Assembly: GCA_024643425.1 (NCBI GenBank)
Contig: JAHEMY010000004.1
Coordinates: forward strand, 1 to 49,352
DNA length: 49,352 nucleotides
Source: Flavobacteriaceae bacterium
Lineage (GTDB): Bacteria > Bacteroidota > Bacteroidia > Flavobacteriales > Flavobacteriaceae
Direction of reading: 5' to 3'
The notes under the pieces were generated by a model. It made no database searches, was not told the origin of the DNA, and worked only from the letters and a program-made list of their open reading frames with translations. Both the position numbers and the translations under genes were made by a program. Of this stretch, positions 1 to 7,845 are shown piece after piece (the stretch's first letter is position 1; each line of letters begins with the position of its first letter).

Positions 1-10
1 CCAATATGGG

Positions 11-150
11 GTGGCGAGCTTCAAAGCGAGCCGTTTTATTCTTTCCCATAACAACTGTTTACCCTTCTTTTATTTATATAAAATAGAGTGTCATGCTATA
101 GAAGTCACTCGTATTATTACTATCCATATCGATCTTTACCTTTTTTTTAT
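11..150. repeat. Intergenic direct repeat, copy 1
   Basis: This roughly 140-nt stretch recurs at 231-369 with a shift of 220 nt and only scattered substitutions. Each copy opens with GTGGCGAGCTTCAAAGCGAG, which itself contains GCGAGC twice, and ends in a run of T. No convincing coding frame is present; the 72-codon open frame at 11-229 has no recognisable protein character. Together with 231-369 and the hairpins at 181-216 it fills most of the 490 nt before the first gene. Confidence 0.8.
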
Positions 151-180
151 TGCTAGCCGCTGCCGCGGGTATCTCCATCA

Positions 181-216
181 AATGTCCTCAGGACATTCGA
201 TTTTGCTCCGCAAAAT
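181..216. repeat. Two adjacent small hairpins between the repeat copies
   Basis: Two perfect 7-bp stems with 3-nt loops lie back to back: AATGTCC-TCA-GGACATT (181-197) and ATTTTGC-TCC-GCAAAAT (200-216). They sit in the spacer joining the two direct repeats at 11-150 and 231-369. The shared geometry suggests a structured intergenic element (REP-like) rather than a single terminator, but neither stem is followed by a clear T tract. Confidence 0.6.
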
Positions 217-230
217 TTTATTTCAATAAG

Positions 231-369
231 GTGGCGAGCTTCAAAGCGAGCCGTTTTATTCTTTCCCATAACAACTGTTTACCCTTCTTTTAATTATATA
301 AAATAGAGTGTCACGCCTCAGAAGTCACTCGTATTATAACATCCCAGATGGACCTTTACCTTTTTTTAT
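231..369. repeat. Intergenic direct repeat, copy 2
   Basis: Second copy of the repeat at 11-150. The first 70 nt or so are almost identical, and the end differs by several substitutions. Both copies have the same orientation, so this is a tandem arrangement with a 220-nt period including the hairpin spacer. Confidence 0.8.
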
Positions 370-412
370 GAATTAAATTTTCTTCCTAAACAATCTAAGT
401 TCTCGTAATAAA

Positions 413-446
413 TTTATCATCCATAACAAACTCTTCTTTAATTTTG
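413..446 (+). promoter_or_regulatory. Candidate promoter of the START-domain gene
   Basis: TAATTTTG at 439-446 matches the Bacteroidota -7 consensus TAnnTTTG exactly. TTTA at 413-416, 22 nt upstream, is a weaker match to the -33 TTTG. Transcription would start near 452, about 40 nt before the start codon at 491. A 6-bp inverted repeat (AACAGA at 454-459, TCTGTT at 465-470) would lie at the start of the transcript; its role is unknown. Confidence 0.5.
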
Positions 447-490
447 CCTAGTGAACAGAGCTATTCTGTTTTATATAAAAATCTAAGCCT

Positions 491-1075
491 ATGAAATTCG
501 TGATTCTAGCTCTTGCTTCCCTATGCACGCTCATGCAGACAAACTGGGAGCTTAAAAAAGAAAAGGATGGTATTAAGGTGTATCTCGCCAATAGTGATGA
601 AACTAATATGAAGCAGTTCAAGGTAGAAACCTTTGTAAAGGCAAATCCTCGTAAAATTGCAGATGCTGTAGTTGATCTAGAGAACAACTATAAATGGTTT
701 TTAGATGTAGAGCAGGCCGAGCTTCTGAAGCAAATTGGAAAGAATGAGTTTGTCTTTAAGCAAGTCATTCAGATGCCCTTCCCTTTTAAAAATCGAGAAG
801 TGATAGAATATTGTAAAGTAACCGAGCTGCCCAATGGTGTGGTGCGCATCGACCTAAAAGAAGACAATACCTTTATTCCGGAATCCAAAGATTATGTTCG
901 AATGCCTATTTCCAGAGGATATTGGATTCTCACCCCTGCCGGAGCCGGAACAGACATTGAATATTCCTTCCTGGCAGACCCGGGGGGTAGCATTCCGGCT
1001 TGGATTGCGAATCAATTTATTGTGAGTAATCCATTGAAAACCATAAAAAACCTAAGGGAATATCTAAAAACGTAA
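491..1075 (+). CDS. START domain-containing (lipid-transfer-like) protein
   Basis: A 194-residue protein with a short hydrophobic N-terminus (residues 1-15) that looks like a signal peptide, although the cleavage site is unclear. The rest resembles a single START/SRPBCC helix-grip domain: an amphipathic segment with ANPRKIADAVVDLENNYKW, then FKNREVIEYCKV, and a C-terminal helix after ADPGGSIPAWIANQF that would close a hydrophobic pocket. START domains bind lipids or other hydrophobic ligands; the ligand here is unknown. The gene stands alone, behind its own promoter candidate, and ends at a shared terminator facing the superoxide dismutase gene. The family call rests on overall pattern and is fairly secure; the location (periplasm) is inferred. 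Confidence 0.75.
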   Translation: MKFVILALASLCTLMQTNWELKKEKDGIKVYLANSDETNMKQFKVETFVKANPRKIADAVVDLENNYKWFLDVEQAELLKQIGKNEFVFKQVIQMPFPFKNREVIEYCKVTELPNGVVRIDLKEDNTFIPESKDYVRMPISRGYWILTPAGAGTDIEYSFLADPGGSIPAWIANQFIVSNPLKTIKNLREYLKT

Positions 1076-1101
1076 TTAATCCATTCAAATTCAATCCATA
1101 A

Positions 1102-1130
1102 AAAAGGCCGTTCTTTTGGAACGGCCTTTT
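1102..1130. terminator. Bidirectional intrinsic terminator
   Basis: GGCCGTTC (1106-1113) pairs with GAACGGCC (1119-1126) across a 5-nt loop, flanked by A and T tracts on both sides. It lies between two convergent genes, so it can serve the START gene on the plus strand and superoxide dismutase on the minus strand. Confidence 0.9.
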
Positions 1131-1147
1131 CATTAAAGTATGATTTA

Positions 1148-1756
1148 TTATTTCCCTGCTTCAAATCTTGAAGCTACTTCATTCCAGTTGATTACATTAA
1201 AGAATGAAGAAACGTAGTCTGGTCGACGGTTTTGATAATTTAAGTAATACGCATGTTCCCAAACATCAATTCCTAGGATGGGAGTTCCACCACAACCTAT
1301 GCCCGGCATTAAAGGATTGTCCTGATTTGGAGTACCGCAAACATCTAATTTTCCTCCTTTATGAACACACAACCAAGCCCAACCTGAACCAAATTGCGTT
1401 TTCGCAGCATTTGAAAATTTTTCTTTAAAAGCATCGAAACTTCCAAAGGAATCGTCAATGGCTTTTGCCAGAGCACCGGAAGGGTTTCCTCCTCCATTCG
1501 GACTCATAACTTCCCAGAAAAGGCAGTGGTTATAATATCCCCCACCATTATTTCTTACCGCCTTGTTATTCATATCCAAGTTCTCGAGGATTGCCTCGAT
1601 GGATTTTCCTGCCATGGCAGTTCCTTCTATGGCAGCGTTCAAATTATTCGTGTAGCCGGCGTGGTGCTTTCCATGATGAATTTCCATGGTTCGTGCATCT
1701 ATGTTTGGCTCTAATGCGTTGAATGCGTATTTCAGTGCTGGTAATTCGAATGACAT
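1148..1756 (-). CDS. sodA: Superoxide dismutase (Fe/Mn family, Mn-like)
   Basis: A 202-residue enzyme that converts superoxide to oxygen and hydrogen peroxide, about the normal length for the family. Metal ligands are visible: His27 in the [11 protein letters not shown] segment, the His in NHCLFW, and the Asp and His in the signature [11 protein letters not shown]. Two features resemble Mn-type rather than Fe-type enzymes: the NGGGYYNH segment (Gly where Fe enzymes carry the active-site Gln) and the Gln in TPNQDNPLM. Cambialistic use of Fe and Mn cannot be excluded. There is no signal peptide, so the protein is cytoplasmic. It is transcribed divergently from the AddA-like gene and ends at the bidirectional terminator at 1102-1130. 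Confidence 0.95.
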   Translation of the reverse strand: MSFELPALKYAFNALEPNIDARTMEIHHGKHHAGYTNNLNAAIEGTAMAGKSIEAILENLDMNNKAVRNNGGGYYNHCLFWEVMSPNGGGNPSGALAKAIDDSFGSFDAFKEKFSNAAKTQFGSGWAWLCVHKGGKLDVCGTPNQDNPLMPGIGCGGTPILGIDVWEHAYYLNYQNRRPDYVSSFFNVINWNEVASRFEAGK

Positions 1757-1897
1757 ATGATTGAATTTTTAAGATTAGTATGATATTGAACTCCAAATTT
1801 AACTATTAATAACGGGAATGTATGTTATAGAATTTATAAGATTTTTATTCCGTCATAGAGATTCTAAATAGTATCTTTAAACGTAATTAGTCGCTGC

Positions 1898-4800
1898 ATG
1901 ATTATTGACCAAAAACCTACCTTCTTAGTTTACAATGCTTCAGCAGGGAGCGGAAAGACCTATTCGCTCGTAAAGTCCTTTCTATCCAAAATATTGATTC
2001 ATCCACAACCGGATTATTTCAAACATATTTTGGCAATCACATTCACGAATAAAGCAGTTTCAGAAATGAAATCGCGCATTCTAAGTCTGCTGATTCAATT
2101 CGCTAAAGGTCATTTTGAAGGTCAGGCCGGAGCCATGGCAAAGGACTTGTCAAAAGAATTGAATTTTGATTTAAAAACACTTCAGCAACGATCTGAAAAA
2201 ATACTCAAGGTTCTATTGAATAATTACGCCCTGTTTAGCGTAGAAACCATTGATCAATTCAACCACCGGATCTTACGAACCTTTGCACGTGACCTCAAGC
2301 TGTCATCGCAATTCGAAGTGAGTATGGACACCCCCTACCTCCTAGCACAAGCAGTTGACCGACTTATCGATAAGGCCGGGGAAAATGAAGAAATTACGAA
2401 CATGTTGTTGCAATTTGCCCTTCAAAAGACTACGGAAGATAAGTCTTGGGATATCTCTTTCGATCTAAAAAAATCGGCGGGTTTATTAGTCGACGAAAAT
2501 AATCGAGAAGAACTTTTCACATTAAAAAATACCACTACCGAACAGTTCGAATCCCTTCAAACTAAATTAAAAAACGCTTTAAACGAGAAAGAGGCTCAAA
2601 TCTCAGAAGCCGCTTTATCATTGCTGCAACTCTTTGAAGAGCGAGGTATTGAAGCGTCACATTTTACCGGAGGCTACCTCTACAGTTTTTTCGAAAAGAT
2701 TTCAAAGGGCGATTTCAACCAAAAATTTGATTTGGGATGGCAACAAAAAATTGGTGTAGAAAATTTATACCCTAAAAAAATAACCGACTCGGAAGCGCAA
2801 GCCATCGATAGCGTGGTTCCTCAAATCCTAGATGCGTTCAATGCGATTAAGTCGGAAATTTATACCGTTAAGCTTCTCAATAATTTATTGAAAAACCTCG
2901 TTCCTCTTGCAACGGTTCATTTGGTTGATTTAGAATTGCAGGCGCTTAAAGAAGAAAACAACCTGCTCCCCATTTACGAGTTCAATCGCATCATCCATAA
3001 GGAAATTAAAAATCAGCCCGCTCCCTTTATTTATGAGCGCCTCGGAGACCGTTACAAACACTTTTTTATAGACGAATTCCAAGACACTTCTTCCCTTCAA
3101 TGGGAGAACCTAATTCCTTTGGCAGACAACTCCTTGTCGCAAATAGATCCACAACTAAGTGGAGGAAGCCTTATGATAGTAGGCGATGCGAAGCAATCGA
3201 TCTATCGCTGGCGAGGGGGATTGCCGGAACAGTTTATAAATTTGTATCAAGACACGAACCCCTTTCCCTTTGTGGAGAAAGAATGTGTAAATCTAGACAC
3301 GAACTTTCGCAGTTGTCGGCAAATTGTTGCCTTTAACAACGACTTTTTCAGCTTTGCTGCCAGCTTTTTTGGAGACGATTCACATCAGCTACTCTACAAA
3401 ACGGGGAATCAACAAAAACAACATCAAGAATGTGAGGGTTATGTTCACATCGATTTTATTGAAGATCTCAAAAAAGAGGAAACTACGCCGCTTTACTCGG
3501 CGATGGTTTATGAAAAAATCGAATCCTTATTCGCACGAGGTTATTCGGCTAAAGATATTTGCATACTTACTCGTAAACGTGACGAGGGAGTAGCTATAAG
3601 TGAATACTTGGTCGAAAAAAACATTGCTGTAATTTCGGATGAAACCCTGCTTCTAAAAAATTCCAAATGGGTAAAGGCCTTGCTCCATTTATTTCAATTA
3701 CAACTGGTGCCGAATCACGATGAAGTTAAAATGGAGTTTTTGGAGTTTTTGCATGCCTTTCTGAACATAAACGAAGAATTATACGCATTCTTAGCACCTC
3801 AAATAGGTAAACCTTTAAGCGAGCTGTCAAAAAAACTGACCGAATTTGGCATCGTGATAGATTTCAGAAAAGCCCAAAGCCTTGGACTTTATGAAAATTT
3901 TGAATACTTCATCCATGCGCTGCAAATACATGAAGAAGCAGATGCATTTGTGACCACTTTTATGGATTGGGTGTTGCAATTCACGAAACGTCCTCAAAAT
4001 GGAAAACTAGAATTTCTCGATTATTGGGAACTTCAAAAAGACAAATTGAGCGTTTCATCTCAAAATACAACCAATGCCATCACAGTAATGACCATCCATA
4101 AGTCAAAAGGTCTTGAATTTCCGGTGGTCATTTTTCCTTTTGCCGATTTAGACATTTACAATGAAATAGACCCCAAGACTTGGTTTCCTTATAATGAAGA
4201 CGGATTTGAAACATTACTTATCAATTTCAATAAGGACGTCGAACATTTTGGGGAATCGGGCGCTCGAATTTACAATGAACGCCGCAATACTTTAGAGCTG
4301 GATAATATCAACCTCCTATACGTAGCACTTACCAGAGCTCGAAATGAGTTGTTTATTGTTACAAAAGATGAGAAAGACAAAGACGATCCCGTGACGTTTA
4401 GCAACTATTTTAAGTTGTTTTTAATTCATTCTAAAAAATGGCAAGAGGGAATTACAAGTTATTCGTTCGGTCATCCGCAGGAAATTATTAAAGAACTGGA
4501 GAAGGATTTAACAGAGGAAACGCTGAACTACATTGTGAGCTTACCCGAAGAGCATCCCATTAAATTGGCCCATGAACGCAGGTTTGATTTGGGAGAGGAA
4601 CAAGAAACTGCGATTCAATTTGGAACTATTTTTCATGAATTAATGTCGAGAATTGAAACTGCTATGGACGTTGAAGTGGTACTCGATCAAATGAAAGAAG
4701 ATGCTGCCTTCGACCAAGAAATTGTTCAAAAAGTTGAAGGAAGTGTCATTAAATTAATAAACCATGCAGGTTTAAAGACTTTATTTTCAGGTGAAGACCA

Positions 4801-5035
4801 AGTTTTAAACGAAAAGGAAATTGTGACTTCTTCAGGCATCGTTAGACCGGATCGAATAAATTTACACGAGGATGGCAGCCTCACCATAATTGATTTCAAA
4901 ACCGGATCTGCCAATAGTTCCCATGCGCAACAAATCGAACAGTATGGAATGGTTCTGGAAAATATGAATTATTCTGTTAGAAAAAAGCTTTTGGTCTATG
5001 TGGAAGATGAAGGGATTATAATAAATAACCTTTAA
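1898..5035 (+). CDS. addA: UvrD/RecB-like helicase-nuclease, AddA-like subunit
   Basis: A 1045-residue protein expected to process double-strand DNA ends for RecA-dependent repair. It carries a complete superfamily 1 helicase core: Walker A ASAGSGKT (14-21), motif II DEFQDT (from about 392), motif III GDAKQSIYRWRGG (about 429), an NFRS motif, motif V TIHKSKGLEF (about 732) and motif VI YVALTRAR (about 808). A C-terminal PD-(D/E)XK nuclease follows, with His913, Asp985 and Asp999-x-Lys1001 (IIDFKTG). This helicase-plus-nuclease layout matches AddA and RecB. The likely partner is the AddB-like gene at 7846. kbl starts 24 nt downstream, so the two may be cotranscribed. A TAtcTTTA box at 1872-1879 could drive it. 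Confidence 0.88.
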   Translation: MIIDQKPTFLVYNASAGSGKTYSLVKSFLSKILIHPQPDYFKHILAITFTNKAVSEMKSRILSLLIQFAKGHFEGQAGAMAKDLSKELNFDLKTLQQRSEKILKVLLNNYALFSVETIDQFNHRILRTFARDLKLSSQFEVSMDTPYLLAQAVDRLIDKAGENEEITNMLLQFALQKTTEDKSWDISFDLKKSAGLLVDENNREELFTLKNTTTEQFESLQTKLKNALNEKEAQISEAALSLLQLFEERGIEASHFTGGYLYSFFEKISKGDFNQKFDLGWQQKIGVENLYPKKITDSEAQAIDSVVPQILDAFNAIKSEIYTVKLLNNLLKNLVPLATVHLVDLELQALKEENNLLPIYEFNRIIHKEIKNQPAPFIYERLGDRYKHFFIDEFQDTSSLQWENLIPLADNSLSQIDPQLSGGSLMIVGDAKQSIYRWRGGLPEQFINLYQDTNPFPFVEKECVNLDTNFRSCRQIVAFNNDFFSFAASFFGDDSHQLLYKTGNQQKQHQECEGYVHIDFIEDLKKEETTPLYSAMVYEKIESLFARGYSAKDICILTRKRDEGVAISEYLVEKNIAVISDETLLLKNSKWVKALLHLFQLQLVPNHDEVKMEFLEFLHAFLNINEELYAFLAPQIGKPLSELSKKLTEFGIVIDFRKAQSLGLYENFEYFIHALQIHEEADAFVTTFMDWVLQFTKRPQNGKLEFLDYWELQKDKLSVSSQNTTNAITVMTIHKSKGLEFPVVIFPFADLDIYNEIDPKTWFPYNEDGFETLLINFNKDVEHFGESGARIYNERRNTLELDNINLLYVALTRARNELFIVTKDEKDKDDPVTFSNYFKLFLIHSKKWQEGITSYSFGHPQEIIKELEKDLTEETLNYIVSLPEEHPIKLAHERRFDLGEEQETAIQFGTIFHELMSRIETAMDVEVVLDQMKEDAAFDQEIVQKVEGSVIKLINHAGLKTLFSGEDQVLNEKEIVTSSGIVRPDRINLHEDGSLTIIDFKTGSANSSHAQQIEQYGMVLENMNYSVRKKLLVYVEDEGIIINNL

Positions 5036-5059
5036 ATTTGACAATTAAAATTAACTAGT

Positions 5060-6250
5060 ATGTACGGTAAGATTAAACAGCATTTACAAGAAGAACTTGA
5101 TGATATAAAGGCACAAGGTTTATTTAAAAAAGAACGCATTATCACTTCCCCGCAGGACGCAGTGATTAAAATAAGTACGGGTCAGGAAGTAATTAACTTT
5201 TGCGCCAACAACTACCTTGGTTTATCGTCGCACCCTGATGTAATTCAAGCAGCGAAGGATACGATGGATACTCACGGATTTGGAATGTCTTCCGTTCGAT
5301 TCATTTGCGGAACCCAAGACATTCATAAAACTCTGGAAGAAAAAATTGCAAATTTCTACGAAACAGAAGATACTATTTTATACGCTGCCGCATTTGATGC
5401 GAACGGCGGTGTGTTCGAGCCCTTATTTGGCCCAGAAGATGCTATTATTTCGGATTCTTTAAATCACGCTTCAATCATCGATGGAGTGCGCCTCTGCAAA
5501 GCGGCAAGATATCGTTATCAAAACAACGATATGGCCGATTTAGAAAAGCAGCTCCAAGCGGCCAATGAAAATGGTGCGCGATTTAAAATTATTGTTACCG
5601 ACGGTGTATTCTCTATGGACGGATTGGTAGCACCACTTGATAAGATTTGTGATCTCGCAGACAAATACGATGCTTTGGTAATGATCGATGAGTGCCATTC
5701 GGCCGGATTCATTGGCCCTCGCGGGCGCGGAACCCTTGAAGAGAAAGGAGTTATGGGTCGTATTGATATAATCACAGGAACCTTAGGAAAAGCACTTGGA
5801 GGCGCCATGGGAGGTTATACCACAGGAAAAAAAGAAATTATTGAATTACTTCGTCAGCGATCCAGACCCTATTTGTTCTCAAACTCTCTTGCTCCCGCCA
5901 TTGTAGGGGCTTCTATAAAAGTTTTTGAAATGCTTGACAAAGACACTCATTTAAGGGATAAACTGGAACAAAACACGGCCTATTTCAAAAAAGGAATGAA
6001 AGAAGCCGGCTTTGATATCATTGATGGCGATTCTGCCATTGTACCTGTGATGCTTTACGATGCAAAGCTTTCACAATCCATGGCCGATCTGCTTTTGGAA
6101 GAAGGGATCTACGTGATAGGCTTCTTTTACCCCGTAGTTCCTAAAGGTAAAGCTAGAATTAGAGTGCAACTATCTGCGGCTCACACTAGAGAACACCTAG
6201 ATAAAGCAATCAGTGCCTTTATTAAAGTAAAACAAAAATTAAATATTTAA
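5060..6250 (+). CDS. kbl: Glycine C-acetyltransferase (2-amino-3-ketobutyrate CoA ligase)
   Basis: A 396-residue PLP enzyme of the alpha-oxoamine synthase family. It interconverts 2-amino-3-ketobutyrate plus CoA with glycine plus acetyl-CoA, the second step of threonine breakdown. The PLP-binding lysine is Lys244 in [14 protein letters not shown], and [16 protein letters not shown] holds the cofactor-binding Asp and following His. Family length is normal and there is no signal peptide. No threonine dehydrogenase gene lies in the window. It follows the AddA-like gene by 24 nt, but no functional link is apparent. Confidence 0.95.
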   Translation: MYGKIKQHLQEELDDIKAQGLFKKERIITSPQDAVIKISTGQEVINFCANNYLGLSSHPDVIQAAKDTMDTHGFGMSSVRFICGTQDIHKTLEEKIANFYETEDTILYAAAFDANGGVFEPLFGPEDAIISDSLNHASIIDGVRLCKAARYRYQNNDMADLEKQLQAANENGARFKIIVTDGVFSMDGLVAPLDKICDLADKYDALVMIDECHSAGFIGPRGRGTLEEKGVMGRIDIITGTLGKALGGAMGGYTTGKKEIIELLRQRSRPYLFSNSLAPAIVGASIKVFEMLDKDTHLRDKLEQNTAYFKKGMKEAGFDIIDGDSAIVPVMLYDAKLSQSMADLLLEEGIYVIGFFYPVVPKGKARIRVQLSAAHTREHLDKAISAFIKVKQKLNI

Positions 6251-6314
6251 AACTCATATCCTTATATTTAGCATAACATACGAACGTATTTCTAAAATTT
6301 TTAATAGATTTGCT

Positions 6315-6345
6315 TTTGTTAATAAACTTTAACAACTTACTTTTG
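6315..6345 (+). promoter_or_regulatory. Consensus Bacteroidota promoter of the ompA-like gene
   Basis: TTTG (6315-6318), a 19-nt spacer, and TACTTTTG (6338-6345) match the Bacteroidota sigma-ABfr consensus TTTG-N19-TAnnTTTG exactly. The predicted transcript starts about 27 nt before the ATG at 6379. This fits an abundant outer-membrane protein. Confidence 0.85.
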
Positions 6346-6378
6346 TTCTATTAACACTTAAAAATTAAACAATCGAAT

Positions 6379-7782
6379 ATGAAACATCTTAACAGTATTT
6401 TAGTTGCTGCCGCCTTATTATTTATGGTTGGTGTGGCAAATGCACAAGACAAAAACAATCCCTGGGCGGTAGAAATAGGCATCAATGCCGTTGATGTTTA
6501 CCCAGTTGGTACTACCGACAACGGACGCTTACCAGTTACTCTTGGTGGGTTAGACGTAAAAGGTAAATTATTTGACGAATATTTCAACCAAAATGACCAC
6601 TGGAGTATCCTTCCATCAGTTTCTAAAGTAGCTGTAGGTCGTTATTTAGGTGATGGTTTCACCTTTGCGGCTGTAGGTACCATTAACAAAATCGACAAAA
6701 TTGGTGATGCCAGAGTTGACGATTTAACGTATTATGGTGTAGATGGAGAAATTAAATATAGCTTCCGTGATCTTATTGGCGGACCAGGTGGATGGTTCGA
6801 TCCAGTACTTGGTATCGGTGGGGGTTACACTTGGGTTGATGAAATCGGATTTGGTACTGCAAACGCAATTGCCGGTGTTCGTTTTTGGTTTACTCAAAAC
6901 TTTGGTTTGAATTTCCAAAGTACTTATAAGCATGCTTTCCAAGAAGATTATGGAATCGTTCACTTCCAACACTCTATTGGTGTGACTTTCCAATTTGGAG
7001 GAAAAGATACTGACGGTGACGGAATCTACGATAACGAAGACGAATGTCCAGAAACTCCAGGTCTTCCTGAGTTCAACGGATGTCCTGATACTGACGGTGA
7101 CGGAATTGAAGATCGTAACGATGCTTGTCCAGATGTTCCTGGTTTAGCTGAATTCAACGGTTGTCCTGATACTGACGGTGATGGTATTCCTGATAATCAA
7201 GATGCTTGTCCTACCGTTCCTGGTATTGCAGCATTGAATGGTTGTCCTGATGCTGACGGTGATGGTATCACTGATGCAGAAGATGAGTGTCCGAACGAGG
7301 CTGGTCCAAGAGCTAACAACGGTTGTCCTTACAAAGATCGTGACGGAGACGGTGTTCTTGACAAAGACGATCAGTGTCCAGATGTTCCTGGTACTGTAGC
7401 TAACAACGGTTGTCCAGAAGTAACTGTTGAAATCATGAACCAATTGAATGAGTACTCTAAAACTATCTTGTTCGATACTGGTAAAGCGACTATTCGTCCA
7501 GAATCATACCCAGTACTTCAAAGTATTGTGGATATCATGAAAGCATATCCTAACACTAACTTTGAAATCGAAGGTCATACTGATAGCGTAGGTTCTGAAT
7601 CAAGCAACCAAAAACTATCTGACAACAGAGCAAAATCTGTACATGATTACTTAGTTTCAAAAGGAATGGACGATGATCGTACATCTTCTGTTGGATACGG
7701 AGAATCTCGTCCAATTGCTACCAACAAAACTAAAGCGGGTAGACAACAAAACAGACGTGTTGAAATTTCTCTAAAAGACTAA
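6379..7782 (+). CDS. OmpA family outer-membrane protein with TSP type 3 repeats
   Basis: A 467-residue protein that should anchor the outer membrane to peptidoglycan. It has a signal peptide (residues 1-22, cleaved after VANA), an N-terminal beta-barrel-like region (about 25-205), five calcium-binding thrombospondin type 3 repeats of the DTDGDGI..D..D.CP..PG type (about 209-346), and a C-terminal OmpA peptidoglycan-binding domain (about 347-467) with the conserved EGHTDSVG and LSDNRAKSV segments. Domain order matches abundant flavobacterial OmpA-like porins. It is transcribed from a near-perfect promoter at 6315-6345 and ends at a strong terminator, so it is a single-gene unit. Confidence 0.93.
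   Translation: MKHLNSILVAAALLFMVGVANAQDKNNPWAVEIGINAVDVYPVGTTDNGRLPVTLGGLDVKGKLFDEYFNQNDHWSILPSVSKVAVGRYLGDGFTFAAVGTINKIDKIGDARVDDLTYYGVDGEIKYSFRDLIGGPGGWFDPVLGIGGGYTWVDEIGFGTANAIAGVRFWFTQNFGLNFQSTYKHAFQEDYGIVHFQHSIGVTFQFGGKDTDGDGIYDNEDECPETPGLPEFNGCPDTDGDGIEDRNDACPDVPGLAEFNGCPDTDGDGIPDNQDACPTVPGIAALNGCPDADGDGITDAEDECPNEAGPRANNGCPYKDRDGDGVLDKDDQCPDVPGTVANNGCPEVTVEIMNQLNEYSKTILFDTGKATIRPESYPVLQSIVDIMKAYPNTNFEIEGHTDSVGSESSNQKLSDNRAKSVHDYLVSKGMDDDRTSSVGYGESRPIATNKTKAGRQQNRRVEISLKD
7003..7416 (+). repeat. In-gene thrombospondin type 3 repeat array
   Basis: Five in-frame units of roughly 75-81 nt encode DxDGDGI..D..D.CP repeats inside the ompA-like gene. The stretch repeated in each unit (GATACTGACGGTGACGGAAT and variants) is typical of calcium-binding TSP3 arrays. 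It is a coding repeat, not a CRISPR. Confidence 0.85.
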
Positions 7783-7806
7783 TTTCATAACCGATATAAT
7801 TAGAGA

Positions 7807-7837
7807 AAACGCCTCCATTTTGGAGGCGTTTTTTTAT
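7807..7837 (+). terminator. Intrinsic terminator after the ompA-like gene
   Basis: AACGCCTCCA pairs with TGGAGGCGTT around a short T loop, followed by a run of seven T. It ends only about 9 nt before the start codon of the AddB-like gene at 7846, so that gene needs a promoter overlapping or just after this hairpin. TATTTTTA at 7835-7842 is a possible -7 box. Confidence 0.9.
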
Positions 7838-7845
7838 TTTTAGCT

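Noticed and set aside
11-229. 72-codon open frame in the first intergenic region
   Set aside because: It spans one repeat copy and the hairpins, has no ribosome-binding context or protein character, and the second copy does not keep the same frame.
1757-1800. Promoter of superoxide dismutase on the minus strand
   Set aside because: TTTG is present but the -7 candidate TAATCTTA has two mismatches and the spacer is short.
3100-3593. Two open frames inside the AddA-like gene on the same strand
   Set aside because: They are in other frames of a gene with intact helicase motifs and have no recognisable content.
7003-7416. Repeated DNA in the ompA-like gene as a possible CRISPR or satellite
   Set aside because: It encodes in-frame thrombospondin type 3 repeats of a normal OmpA-like protein.
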